Assembly: GCA_905221605.1 (NCBI GenBank)
Contig: CAJNDS010002728.1
Location: forward strand, 234,275 to 298,274
Source of the DNA: Symbiodinium natans
Taxonomy: Eukaryota > Sar > Dinophyceae > Suessiales > Symbiodiniaceae
Direction of reading: 5' to 3'
Length of the DNA: 64,000 nt
Under the pieces are notes generated by a model. The model saw nothing but the letters and a program-made list of their open reading frames with translations, made no database searches and was not told the DNA's origin. Positions 53,528 to 64,000 of this stretch are shown in pieces. The position numbers and the translations under genes were made by a program. Every line of letters begins with the position of its first letter. Position 1 is the first letter of the stretch.

Positions 53528-53556
53528 CTTGCAGGGAATGTGGGGGGAGAGGTGGC

Positions 53557-53706
53557 TTAGGGGTTTAGGGTTTAAGGGGTTTAAGGGGTTTGGGGGTTTA
53601 GGGGTTTAGGGGTTTAGGGGTTTAGGGGTTTAGGGGTTTAGGGGTTTAGGGGTTTAGGGGTTTAGGGGTTTAGGGGTTTAGGGGTTTAGGGGTTTAGAGG
53701 TTTAAG
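53557..53706 (+). repeat. 8-bp variant array, unit TTTAGGGG
   Basis: About sixteen TTTAGGGG units, a homogenised octamer form of the telomere repeat. Confidence 0.95.
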
Positions 53707-54225
53707 GGTTTGGGCTTAGGGTTTTGGGGTGGGCCCAGGGGCCGGAGACTTGTTCTCGATACTCTTCTGCCTGAGCGAGGGGGCTCTTCGGGCTTGGGAT
53801 TTAGGGCTCAAGTTAAACCTTGGGGCCCTAGTGACCCGTGAACCTTTGGGATCGTAAAACCTATGCCGCTGAACCCCCTTCATGTGCAGCATCGGGCCCA
53901 TAAAGCTTTCAGGGTTCACCTGTCCACAACCGCGGGGCAAAATGCAGTCCAGAACCGAAGTTGCAGAAACAACGCAACCCGTTGCATACGAATCCGATGC
54001 ACGTTGCGAGCACTCACGTAAAGGACCACAAACCAAACTTGACGTCATCACCTCGACCACACCCAAAACTTGAGCCTCACATTGCCGAAGAAGCCCTGCA
54101 GCCCTAGTTTGGTGGCCTAAACCCTAAACCCTAAACCCCAAACCCTATAAACCCTAAACCCTAATCCCTAAACCCTTACCCCTAAACCCTGTATAAACAA
54201 CCTGGCCCTTTACCTGAAACCGCAG

Positions 54226-54310
54226 GAAGGCTTCTGGAGTGCAGGCAAGGCGCCACCGGTGGAGGAATTGGGCCAGTCGGCAGGTCCTCGTCGGGATGCG
54301 GATGATTCGG
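54226..54310. other. Exon-like island
   Basis: Plus: acceptor CCTTTACCTGAAACCGCAG, then EGFWSAGKAPPVEELGQSAG and onward, ending TTCGG|GTTTAT. A minus frame (DLPTGPIPPPVAPCLHSRSL) is open too. Confidence 0.45.
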
Positions 54311-54629
54311 GTTTATAGGGTTTAGGGTTTAGGGTTTGCGGGTTCGGGTTCCCAATTCAATGAGTCCGAAGTAGGAGAAATAGGAAGAGGTGACCGCTCT
54401 TTGCGAATTCTACTTGGCGAAGTCCCACGACTGATGCCAAGCCTAAATGCAAAACAGGGTTTAGGGTTTAGGGTTTAGGGTTTAGGGTTTAGGGTTTAGG
54501 GTTTAGGATTTAACAAGCGGAGTCTGCCGCACGGGCTTCTTGATCTTGCTATATCGCCGCTTGGCCAGAAGGCAGCTTTTGTCCCTGCAAACTCCACCCT
54601 GCCTGCGGAAGGCTTGACCCGAAAGAGAA

Positions 54630-54729
54630 ACCTAGGAATAAAACGGGTGCCCTTCTTGGTTTCAAAGGGATTTTGGGACCCGAAACCCTAAGCAAAAGGG
54701 AATAAGGGCCTACTCTGAATCCTAGTTGT
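54630..54729. mobile_element. Family E foldback copy
   Basis: AACCTAGGAATAAAACGGGTGCCCTT at the left (arm AACCTAGGAATA) and AATAAGGGCCTACTCTGAAT then CCTAGTT at the right, matching the inner element of 35760-35879. Confidence 0.6.
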
Positions 54730-55208
54730 GGATGTTTCGCAGCTTTAGGGGACTTGGGGTTTAGGATTTCGGGTTATCAACTTGAGCCTGGGCCCAAATC
54801 CCTGCTTGTGAGGCCGTAAAACATGCAAAACGATGAACAATGACGCAGAAAGTGGGGTCCTCCCTTTCGGATTATAGTAAACCCATGTAAAAACCACTTG
54901 AGTTATGTACAAAATGGTATAATATGCTACATATGTTTTGCTTTACAAGTCCGAGCCGAACGCACACCAAAGACATACCTCAAATCAACGACTTCTATTT
55001 TACAGGAACATGGGTTGGCCTGTGTAGGATTTAGGGCTTCTGACCAACTAAACCACCCTCAAATTCGACCCTAAACCCCAAAAACCTAAACCCCCTAACC
55101 CCAAACCCTGAACCGAACACCCTGACCCCTGAACCCCTGAACCCCTAAACCCCTAAACCCCTAAACCCCGAAACCCCTAACCCCCCTTCAGGGAATGCAT
55201 CCTAACAC

Positions 55209-55276
55209 CGAGCAAGGGCTCCTCCTCCACGATAGGCGTGCCATCCGCATAGAGGCCGTTGTTGGGCAGGTAAGGC
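55209..55276. other. Exon-like island with consensus donor
   Basis: Plus: QGLLLHDRRAIRIEAVVGQ ends at GGGCAG|GTAAGG, a perfect donor. Minus: PYLPNNGLYADGTPIVEEEP. The donor favours plus; the minus protein reads well too. Confidence 0.45.
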
Positions 55277-55586
55277 CTGGACTCCAAGGGGGGTTGCGGG
55301 TTTAGGGTTTAGGGGTTTCGGGTTTAGGGTTTGGGGTTTAGGGTCTAGGGTGTAGGGTTGGGGCTTCGGGTTTGGGGTTTAGGGCTCAGGGTTTCAGGGT
55401 TTCAGGGTTTTGAGTTTGGGCCTTTCTGGGTTTTCGGGCTTAAGGGGATTTGGGGGTTTGGGGTTTTGCAGCTTGACGACTCGTCACATTCGGAATTCTC
55501 TAGCTGCTGCAGCTTCAAGGCCCTCCTTCTCGTGCCCAACTACAGTGCTACAGCCTACAGCTCTCAATGAAAGGCCAAGTAACCCT

Positions 55587-55698
55587 GCAAGGCACTTATA
55601 ACCCCAACTATAACTGCACTTATAAGCCCCCTAAGTCCCCTAAGTAGGTTACAAGTAGATTTATAGTTGTGGTTATAAGTACCCATGAACCTCCAAGT
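55587..55698. mobile_element. Family B foldback, opposite orientation
   Basis: GCACTTATAACCCCAACTAT at the left pairs with ATAGTTGTGGTTATAAGTAC at the right, followed by CCATGAACCTCCAAGT, the family B terminus. Confidence 0.65.
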
Positions 55699-55834
55699 AC
55701 ACATCGCAGAACTTGGGGAGTCCACGTTATGGCGTCCGCCGCATGCAGAAACTGAGTGCTGTCGTAGCTCCAGCGGACCAATGCAGGCGCGACGACCTGA
55801 CAGCAAGCCATCTGAATGCTGTGCACATCTAGGA

Positions 55835-55975
55835 GGGTACTAAAAAGTGAAAATTTTAGCTGCCTTACTAAGAAACCCACAAATATTTAAACAACCTCGT
55901 AATTTAACAAAAAACATAAACCCAAAAAGGCTAAGGATCCAAAGTTACAGTAAAGCACCACAAAGCGCAGTCAAA
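55835..55975. repeat. AT-rich dispersed repeat, copy 1
   Basis: Shares GGATC-AAAGTTACAGTAAAGCACCACAAAGC and the upstream GCTGCCTTA-TAAGAAACCCA with 58345-58455; copy 1 has about 30 bp more in the middle. Confidence 0.75.
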
Positions 55976-56048
55976 AAATGTTATGTTCTGAAGCCGAACT
56001 CGTCTTCCAGCACTTCAATTGGTACGAGTACAAGTTAGCTTCGCCCTG

Positions 56049-56129
56049 TACCCTAAACCCTAAACCCTAAACCCTAAACCCTAAACCCTAAACCCTAAAC
56101 CCTAAACCCTAAACCCTAAACCCTAAACC
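56049..56129 (-). repeat. CCCTAAA array
   Basis: About twelve units. Confidence 0.95.
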
Positions 56130-56469
56130 CTTCCTCTGGAAACCCCGGAAGCCGCGCAGCTTTGCGAGCTGCAGGAAAAGTGGCGGTGAAAGCATCCTAG
56201 GGCGGCCTCTGAACGACTTCTAGGGCTGAGTTACCCTAAACTTAAGCCCTTCCACCCTAAAGCCTCAAACCCTAAAACCCTAACCCGAAGACCCCAAAAC
56301 CCTGAAACCCGAAAACAAAATCACCTCACATAGCAACACCCTACACCCCCATGAGAAGCAGAGCCACGGCTTGGCCCTGAGACCACGACCCGCAGAACAC
56401 ATGAGCTAAGGGATGGGAGCGTGAACCCGGCAATGGCGATGAAGACCTCAGGCATGCAGTTGCCCCATA

Positions 56470-56575
56470 CTTACTGTCGGTGAGCAGGGAATGAGGGAAT
56501 TCGGGCCCTATCTATACCCTTTAAGGGGCTATATAGGGTGCCTCATTCCCCCATTCCCTACTAAACAACAGTAAG
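56470..56575. mobile_element. Family I foldback
   Basis: CTTACTGTCGGTGAGCAGGG and AATGAGGG at the left pair with CATTCCCTACTAAACAACAG and TAAG at the right. CATA flanks both sides. Confidence 0.7.
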
Positions 56576-56621
56576 CATAGGGTGCAGGGCTCAGGGTCCA
56601 GGGTTTCTGGGGTTCTAGTTT

Positions 56622-56719
56622 AGGATGTTCCCCCTTATACTAGCAGTCCTTAGTAGGGACTATAATGTGGGGTTACGATAATCCCTATTAAGGACTGTTA
56701 GTATAACAAGAAACATCCG
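56622..56719. mobile_element. Family A foldback copy 4
   Basis: AGGATGTTCCCCCTTATACT at the left; AGGACTGTTAGTATAACAAG and AAACATCC at the right. The outer right arm is partly decayed. It lies 46 bp from the family I element. Confidence 0.75.
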
Positions 56720-57093
56720 AAGTTTTGGCGTGTTTAGGGTTTTGTCGGGATTCGGGTTTGAAGGAGTATGGTTTCAAGTGTACGCTTCGGTGGTTTAGAG
56801 ACTGTAGGCTCGAGTGTTGTGGGCTTTGGGGCATTCAGGGCTATTGTTTGTAGGCTTAGGGTTTCGGATTTCGGGTTTAGGGTTTAGGAGTTAGGGTTTA
56901 CAGCAGGGGTTACGGTTTAGGGGTTAGGGTTTAGGGGTGTAAGGGACACCCTTAACCCCTGGCACTTGATCCAAAGACCCCTAAAACCCGAACAAAAAAA
57001 AACCAACCCTACACCCCCTAAACACTAAACCCTAAACCCTATAAAGCCTAAACCCTATAGACCCTAAACCTAAACGCCACAAATTTCGCACAG

Positions 57094-57191
57094 CTGAGGT
57101 AGCAGCCGCTGTGTTCGCAGAGCTGGGCAGCCTTGAGCTGAAGTGGAGAACCTCTCAGACTCAACACCGCCGGGCTGTGGCTTGGGCTTAA
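57094..57191. other. Exon-like island
   Basis: Plus: ATTTCGCACAG acceptor, then EVAAAVFAELGSLELKWRTS and onward to a TAA at 57189, possibly a last exon. A minus frame (ESERFSTSAQGCPALRTQRL) is open as well. Confidence 0.45.
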
Positions 57192-58344
57192 GCAGGGCTT
57201 TGATAACGGGGTGGGGGGGGGGGGGGGGGGGGGGGGCGGAGTGAGGTCGAATTGCGGTTTAATTAAAGCGGGTGAGGTCTGATTGCGGCTTAAAGCCCTA
57301 TAACTAGGGATCAGGGTTCAAGATTTAGGAACCCTAAGCCCTAAACTGGGTTGGGCTTGTGGCACCCGACTCCACGGTGATACTGCGAATGGAGCCCAGT
57401 CTACTTCAATCTTTCGAACAATCCCTAGGAAGCCCAAAGCCATGTCCGAAGCCCGACTGAGAATTAGGGTTTAGGCTTTAGGGTTTAGGGTTTTAGGAAG
57501 CCCACATAAGCCCCAAACCCTTAGCCCTGCACCTTAAACGCCTAAAACAAAAGGCACGCCCCCACCAAAAAGCGACCACCCATGGTCCTTGGTCAATGTC
57601 AACAACCAAACAGTTGACAAGCCATGGCAGCTCCCCGTGAACCCTGAACCCTGAACCCTAAACCCTGAACCCTAGACCCTAAACCCTAAACCCTAAACCC
57701 TAAACCCTAAACCCTAAACCCTAAACCCAGTAATTAATTGGCCAAGCAGAAACAGAAGCACCCTGAACCCTGAATCCTAATCCCTGAACCCTAAACCCTA
57801 AACCCCAAACCCTAAACCCTAAACCCTAACCCCCATGTGCCGAGGATGTGGCGGGAGCCGTGGGTGACGCCAGCGCAGGCTGGTACTGATAGAGGCCTCG
57901 AGCCCAGAGTTAGAGGGTTTAGGGGTAACGGGTTAATTATTAGGGTTTCGGTTATCGGTTTGGGGCTTAGGCGGCGTTAAAAATTTGGGTCTGCCAAAGG
58001 CACTCAAAACCTATATCTGAAAAACACAATCCTCAAATCGCAGCCTAGTAGATTGGTGCCTTCCCAAAAAGAGATGAACAGGTCATTCTTCCCCGCGAAA
58101 GCAACCTCCAGTTCAATTCAAAAAGCCAAAAGAACCTCAGAAACTGTGCACCCTAAACCCTCATCCTAGCTCGTCGAGGGGCGGAAAGACTCTTCGTCGA
58201 CCTGCCGTGGGTTCCTCAGTGAGCTGAGCGTAGCATGAAGATATGCCTGAACCCCGACCCCCCAAAAGGAGAAGCTCTAAACTCAGCTGCTTTTTTAAGA
58301 GTCTTTTGAGCTTAAACGTACTTGTAGTGCCTGATAGAACTTGG

Positions 58345-58455
58345 CTACACTCAGAAGGGTAGCTAAAAATTAAAATTTTTGCTGCCTTATTAAGAAACCC
58401 AATAAACACAAAACGGCTAAGGATCTAAAGTTACAGTAAAGCACCACAAAGCTAA
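58345..58455. repeat. AT-rich dispersed repeat, copy 2
   Basis: See 55835-55975. The minus frame across it is not conserved between copies. Confidence 0.75.
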
Positions 58456-58542
58456 AATCGGAGTTGGGGAAACTACCACGGGGCACCCTGGTGTCCCTGA
58501 ACCCTGAACCCATAAACCCAAACACCCTCGACTCCCGGCACG

Positions 58543-58682
58543 CAGGGTTTAGGGTTTAGGGTTTAGGGTTAGGGTTTAGGGTTTAGGGTTTAGGGTTCAG
58601 GGTTTAGGGTTTAGGGTTTAGGGTTTAGGGTTTAGGGTTTAGGGTTTGGGGTTTAGGGTTTAGGGTTTAGGGTTTAGGGTTT
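58543..58682 (+). repeat. TTTAGGG array
   Basis: About nineteen units with a few TTCAGGG and TTTGGGG variants. Confidence 0.95.
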
Positions 58683-58966
58683 CGGGTTTATAAGGGCTTG
58701 TATAGGGTTTAGGGCTTATATAGGGTTTAGGGTTTGACCAAAAACCCTAACCTTTAGGGTTTAAGACCCAAGGAAACCAATCCCGTGACCTCACCCGGAT
58801 GGGATGTTAGATGGCCCAAAAAGCTAAATGGCGTTTCTACAGGAGCAGAGGGACTTTTCATCGCCTAGAAAATTTTAAAGAGAAACCCCCAAACCCTTGT
58901 TAAGAAAATTACAGGGCCTAAGCCCTAAACCCTAAACACTAAACCCTAAACCATCCGGGTAAACAG

Positions 58967-59041
58967 TCCACACGCCAAGCGGCAGTGGCACTGTGGAGGT
59001 TGTCCCATCGATCTCCTCCTTCCGGTGATGGGGCTGCAAAG
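58967..59041. other. Exon-like island
   Basis: Plus: HAKRQWHCGGCPIDLLLPVM and onward between GTAAACAG and AAAG|GTTTAG, 75 bp. Minus: PHHRKEEIDGTTSTVPLPLG after CCTTTGCAG. Strand unresolved. Confidence 0.45.
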
Positions 59042-59046
59042 GTTTA

Positions 59047-59140
59047 GGGGTTAGGGTCTAGGGTCTAGGGTCTAGGGTCTAGGGTTTAGGGTCTAGGGTC
59101 TAGGGTCTAGGGTTTAGGGTTTAGGGTTTAGGGTTTAGGG
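59047..59140 (+). repeat. Mixed TCTAGGG and TTTAGGG array
   Basis: Seven or more TCTAGGG units interleaved with TTTAGGG. Confidence 0.9.
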
Positions 59141-61301
59141 CTTTCAGGTTATCGTTCGAGTTCAAAGCTTTGAGTGTGATCCCAGGATGAAGGGGATCTG
59201 AGGGGCTCGAATCCTTGAGTCCTTGAAGCTCAAGCACGTCAAGAGGAGGGCCCAACGTTCCGCATCCTAAACCACCAGCGCAGGCATGAACCCAAGGACA
59301 AAACCAACGAAACCCACCCCCCCACCCCCCCTTCTGCAGCTGACTTGTTTTCAGGTCCGGCTGTTTTTGTGACCTACTTTGGTTGGGGGCTCTTGCAGCG
59401 GAAGTAGGAGGAAGCCCTAAACCCGAAACCCTAACCCCCCAAAACCCTAGACCCTAAACCTGCACCCTCAACCCTAGAGCTTAAAGGTGCCGTGTGCTGC
59501 CGACGGCCTGCTGGGAGGTCAGCGTCTGAAGGGACCAGGTCGGAGCTTGTATGGCCTGGCTTTGTAGGGTTGAGGGTTGAGGGTTTATAGGGTATAGGGT
59601 ATAGGGTTTAGGGTGGAGGGTTTAGGGTGTCGGGTTTAGGGTTTATAGGGTATAGGGTTTAGGGTGGAGGGTTTAGGGTTTAGGGTTTAGGGTTTAGGGT
59701 CGTTTAGGGTTCGAATGGTGGTCTTAAGCTGAAAGGGGCTTACGAGTTTTCAGGGCTTACAGGGTTCCAAGGGCTTAAGGGCTTTTGAGAGTTTAGAGCC
59801 TAAAGAGTTTATGGGCTTAAAGGGGCTTAAAAAGGGCTCAAAGAGTTCTGAGGGGGCTAAAGGCCCCTGAACCCTACACCCTAAAACCCCCAAAAAAACC
59901 TATAAACCCTAATCCTCACGCCTAAGCCCCAGAGAATACCAAGCCCATGAATCCCGCACCTGTAGAACCGTAGAGATGCCACCCCTATGAAGGCCCAGCT
60001 GGTGGTTCAGGCTTTAGGGTTAGGGGGATGGCTTTAGGGTTAGGGGGATGATTTAGGATTTCGGATTTAGGGCTTAGGGCTTAGGGTTTAGAGCTTGTAA
60101 ACCCAAGTATGCCTCTACCTATAAATCTTCACCATGTCAGGTGCCTATAGGGCCTTATGAGTGGGTCGTACTTTTCTGGGTAGCAACTACCCTGAGCTTC
60201 GAAGATGTGGCATGCAGAGAGGCACCTGTAGGCCCATAACAGAGGTTTCCATGATGAAATTGTTTTCGGGCTCAGCTGCCCACAGCCCGATGGGCGGCTC
60301 TCCCAGGCTAACAGCATCTAAAGCTGCGAGCGAGAAGACTCTTGGGAAGCCTTGTGAGGCAGAAAATGCAAAGGGCTGCTCTGAATGGGCATCGCCCCTG
60401 AAGAAAGCCGGAACAGTGTCTGCATTTCTATCGCCGACATTTCGACACTGCGGGAAGCCTCTGAAGTTGCCGTGGCCGCCATTTAGGGTTTAGGGTGTCG
60501 GTTTTTCCACTTCAGACTAGCTTGAAGGAGTTTCTCAGGCGTTAAAATTTGTCACGGAACTGATCTGCACATGTCTTTCACAGCCTTGGAACTCCTGTTC
60601 ACAACTCCTCCTTTCCACTTGGGCCTGATATATACCTCACACAGCCCGACGTCAACAGCCATAGTGTTTCAAGCTGCTACGCGTGCCAGAATAGACTTCG
60701 GAAGGATCGCTGCTGCCATGTCACGTGCCGCTCGTGACATGTTACTGTTACAAGTGGGAATAAGTGAAATGAATCACACTAACGTGGCAACCCGTGCAAC
60801 GTCACGTGCTAGCGTGTAGTATGTCGTGAACTGCCTATCTGGCCCGACTTCCTGAACCGAGGGGACGCCAAATTCGGAGCATAGAGCTTAGGGTTTGGGT
60901 TTTTTGGGATTTTGCCTTCTGGCCGCGCCCAATGCCCACAAAATCATTAGGTTGGATTGGTGCCACCCGTCGTCCCATCTGGGCTCTCGTCATCAGGGGA
61001 AGGTGAGCGATGGAATTGTGATTTTCTTACAGAGAATTATATTTTGGGGTACGTGCATAAAACTGGGACCATGATTGAGACAGCTGACCAAATGCCAACG
61101 TGGTCTGCCCCACCCTACAACCTAAACCTAAAGAACCTTAAAAACCCCTAAGCCCTAGAGCCTATACCCTGAAATCGGTGTAGGGTTTAGGGTTTAGGGT
61201 TAGGGTTTAGGCCTGTAAAGCCTAAAATTGCGCCCGCATGCCGAAGTACCGGCGATGCTAATTCTTAAGCCCCACGAGTCTCCCGCAGATTCCGAGTTCA
61301 A

Positions 61302-61390
61302 GCCCTAAACCCTAAACCCTAAACCCTAAACCCTAAACCCTAAACCCTAAACCCTAAACCCTAAACCCTAAACCCTAAACCCTAAACCCG
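61302..61390 (-). repeat. CCCTAAA array
   Basis: About twelve units. Confidence 0.95.
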
Positions 61391-61616
61391 AGCTCAAGCC
61401 CTGAACTCTGAAGCTCCGAACCATATCCAAGCCATACCGAAAATCCCCAAACACCCCAAGCTCCCTGACCCCCGAAGCAGGGTTTAGCGTTCAGGGTTTA
61501 GGGCTTATAAGGTTTAGGGTTTAGGGTGTAGGGTTTAGGGTTTAGGGCTTAAGGTTTAGGGTTTAGGGTTGAGCAGGCATAACCTGATCAACTATGACCT
61601 CCCGTGAGGCACTTAG

Positions 61617-61682
61617 TGATCTCATCCCCGGAGCCTCACTGGCCGCGGGTGCTGCGGCTCGTAAAGCGAAGGCGTAGCGACG
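61617..61682. other. Exon-like island
   Basis: Plus: GAGGCACTTAG acceptor, then ISSPEPHWPRVLRLVKRRRS, donor CGACG|GTTGGC. Minus: CCTTCGCTTTACGAG acceptor, then AAPAASEAPGMRSLSASRE, donor GGGAG|GTCATA. Confidence 0.45.
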
Positions 61683-62822
61683 GTTGGCACGCAGGCCTCG
61701 GTTTGAGGGCTTAGGGATTTCTTCGAGTCGAGGTTGTACAGGGAGTGGAGTTTAGGGGCCTAGGGTTATTTGTGGCCATTTCGGCTTCCCGCATCGAGTA
61801 TGTCAAGGTCAGGACCGTCTCGGAGTTGAGGTCTCCGGCAGAGGGTTTTCTAGGCTGAAGAGCCTTTGTCATAGGACATGTTTCGGTCTAGAATATCACT
61901 TTTAGGGAACAAATGTCCGGAAAAGGAAAGTTAAAGGTTCCGGCCACGGTAATTCTGGGCCGAAGGGCCTTTCTCGTCAGCAAAAAAAACGGGTCATGTT
62001 CAGAGTCGTCTCCAGATGAGAAGCCTGCTCTGGAACTGTGGGAGTGCATGCGAGTCACGGAAGTCGTAAGTTCGTGTCTGAAGCAAGCAGCGGCCAGAAG
62101 CAAGTTTAGGGTTTAGGGTTTAGGGTTTGGGGTTTAGGATTTAGGGTTTAGGGTTCCCTTGATTCAGGCTTACATGTCAAAGGCTTATTTGGGCGCACTT
62201 GGGCTTGTTTGGGAACTGTGGGCCCCTTGTTCTTCTCCAAGAAAGGTTACCGCAAACCCGAAGGTAGAGCTACAAGCATCGACCACACCTGGCCATGTAA
62301 ATCGCCCGGCAGTAAGCACCTGAATCAAGCCACCCCTGCAACTTCGAGCTTTTCTGACCCGAAACCCTAAACCCTAAATCCCTAATCCCTAAACCCTAAA
62401 CCACTTAAGCCTACACCCCAAACCCTCGTGGCGCCGTTGGACTCTTTGACTTCGGGACCCTCAACCCTAAACCCGAAACCCTACCCTAAACTCTCCCTCC
62501 CACAAGCCAACAATCTGGGCCCCAGGGCGGCCGGAGAGCCGCACAGCCTGTCTTCCATAGAATTTCAGGGTTTTTTGGGAGTTGCAGGGTTTAGGGTTTA
62601 GGGTGTAGGGTATAGGGTTTAGGGGTTTAGGCTTTGGGGGTTAGGGTTCAGGCTTTCCCCCAAAAGTTTCACCGTGGTTTAAACCCGACATAAGATGGAG
62701 CTTTTTGTGGGAGTGTATCGGTGGTTCAAACCCTAACCCTAAACCCTATGGGGGGGGGGGTGTGATCTATCTAGGAAGCCGGAAAAGTTCCCACAAATCA
62801 CCCACCTCAAGCTCCGAGCCTT

Positions 62823-62874
62823 CGGTTTAGGGTTTAGGGTTTAGGGTTTAGGGTTTAGGGTTTAGGGTTTAGGG
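62823..62874 (+). repeat. TTTAGGG array
   Basis: Seven units. Confidence 0.9.
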
Positions 62875-63353
62875 AACCCTATAGGGTTTAGGGTCGAGGG
62901 TTTTTTGGTTTAGAAGGTTTCGGCTTACAACTCGGCAAATTTCATCCGGAGCCCGTAGAAGCATCCACTGAGCCCTAAAACGCTGGTAGCCGTAAAACCC
63001 AACAAGGGACATGTAACGGCCTAATGTTTCGGTACTTATGTTTCTAGGCTCTGATGTCTGTCTTGCAGGAGAAGTATAGAGCAGGTACCACTAATTACAG
63101 GGGGCGCGGAAAGTCCCCGTTAAATTGTACGGAACGCGCCGTGCTTCACTACAGGTCTTGAGGGTTTAAGGTTCAAGGCTCTTGGGCCTAACCACCTAAA
63201 ACCCTCAACCCCAAAATTCCAAAAGCCCTAAAGCAGTCAAACAAGGAAACTTCAGGCTTCAAGCGCGTTAGGGTTGTAGGCCGTCTGAGCCAGCGACGGC
63301 CCCGTAGTAGCGGGAGGGCTGCGAAGTCGACTGCAGTCCTGCGCTTTGGTTTG

Positions 63354-63407
63354 AGGGTTTAGGGTTTAGGGTTTAGGGTTTAGGGTTTAGGGTTTAGGGT
63401 TTAGGGT
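63354..63407 (+). repeat. TTTAGGG array
   Basis: Seven units ending in two 6-bp TTAGGG units. Confidence 0.9.
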
Positions 63408-63514
63408 TAGGGTTAGGTGCTAGAGAATTGGGGAAATTCGCGGTCTAGGGTTGAGGGTTTTCAGGGGGTTTGGGCTCGGGGTTTAGGGGTTCAGGTTCTC
63501 GTTCTTGATAATAT

Positions 63515-63600
63515 GGAACTTGGGAAAGATATCCCCCTCTATCGCCCGATATAGGGGCCCGAATTCCCCTGTTTCCCTACTTAGAACCAGTAGGGTGTTG
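63515..63600. mobile_element. Diverged family I-like foldback
   Basis: Contains TATCGCCCGATATAGGGGCCCGAATTCCCCTGTTTCCCTACT, echoing the family I arms, with imperfect complementarity to the left part. Confidence 0.35.
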
Positions 63601-63686
63601 GGCCCTAGTCCCTTTGGTACCCTGAACGATATGACTCATGATGCCAGGGGGAACTTGCTACCCTAAACCCTTAACTCTGAACCCGA

Positions 63687-63748
63687 ACCCCTAAACCCTA
63701 AACCCTAAACCCTAAACCCTAAACCCTAAACCCTAAACCCTAAACCTG
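63687..63748 (-). repeat. CCCTAAA array
   Basis: Eight units. The remaining 250 bp to the window edge hold unique sequence with no supported gene. Confidence 0.9.
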
Positions 63749-64000
63749 AAAACGACGGGTCGTCACTTTATGTCTTTGCGGCATCTGCAGCCCTGACATG
63801 CAACCAAATTCTATAGAGCCCATACGTACTTCAAGTCGGCACTGGATATTCTTTTTCTCAGTTTTGGCGGATTCCGAAACTGGGGTACATTATTGGGGTC
63901 CTCATTATAAGGGAATCCTGCTATTTTGGTGGTTTTTTTGTCCCTATTTTCGTAGCCCTCCCCACCATTTCTTGGGTGAGTGATTTAGAAGGTTAAGTTT

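Larger units (their letters stand above)
49668..64000. other. Repeat mosaic without a recognised complete gene
   Basis: Alternating telomere-like blocks, variant arrays, foldbacks and exon-like islands. Codon-like but unrecognised frames occur at 60161-60493 (plus, GTG start), 60571-60819 (plus) and 61913-62116 (plus, ATG start, its stop supplied by TTTAGGG). 50860-51180, 54780-55020, 60560-61110 and 63000-63130 are unique sequence with no supported gene. Confidence 0.5.

Noticed and set aside
1-64000. Interpretation as a chromosome end (true telomere)
   Set aside because: Arrays are short, in both orientations and interleaved with unique sequence and genes throughout, and the window does not end in an array.
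1-64000. CRISPR array among the regular repeats
   Set aside because: Repeats are contiguous short tandem units without unique spacers of constant length.
1-64000. Dinoflagellate spliced-leader genes or relics
   Set aside because: GGCTCAAG or CTTGAGCC occur a few times (for example 8722, 25660), but never with the rest of the leader sequence as far as I could read.

Overview
The window looks like nuclear DNA of a eukaryote, most likely a core dinoflagellate of the Suessiales/Symbiodiniaceae type. Three things suggest this. A 272-residue protein at 48.7-49.5 kb combines a short ubiquitin-like N-terminus with ankyrin repeats, a layout I associate with that group. There is also a PPR protein gene. 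Finally, non-coding DNA is filled with the telomere heptamer TTTAGGG (CCCTAAA), the telomere type known from dinoflagellates and plants. The genus cannot be fixed from sequence alone. No prokaryotic operon, rRNA, tRNA or CRISPR array was found.

Layout. A PPR gene runs off the left edge (1-1105, minus). A class I methyltransferase gene lies at 7.4-8.3 kb (minus). A coiled-coil protein gene with a mitochondrial-type N-terminus lies at 18.9-20.0 kb (minus, with a frame break). A zinc-knuckle fragment is at 24.15-24.36 kb. A diverged tandem array of five to six units occupies 31.3-36.0 kb. An ADP-ribosyltransferase-like gene region lies at 42.5-43.6 kb (minus), and the ubiquitin-like/ankyrin gene at 48.7-49.5 kb (minus). 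These genes are mostly single open frames almost free of telomere-like repeats.

Everything else is a mosaic of three components: (1) blocks of TTTAGGG/CCCTAAA and locally homogenised variants, on both strands; (2) islands of about 40-110 bp, richer in G+C, that read as open codon-like frames with plausible splice signals and look like short exons of intron-dense genes; (3) several families of foldback elements of about 100-140 bp with terminal inverted repeats, some with clear 8-bp target duplications. A telomere-like array has stops in every frame on both strands, so it must be intronic or intergenic.

The most interesting reading is that introns here are built from telomere-like repeats and introner-like foldback elements. 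Several islands end exactly where G|GTTTAG of the repeat would supply a donor. One foldback sits inside a PPR motif and its precise removal restores the frame. Strand calls for islands are weak because most read open on both strands; transcripts are needed.
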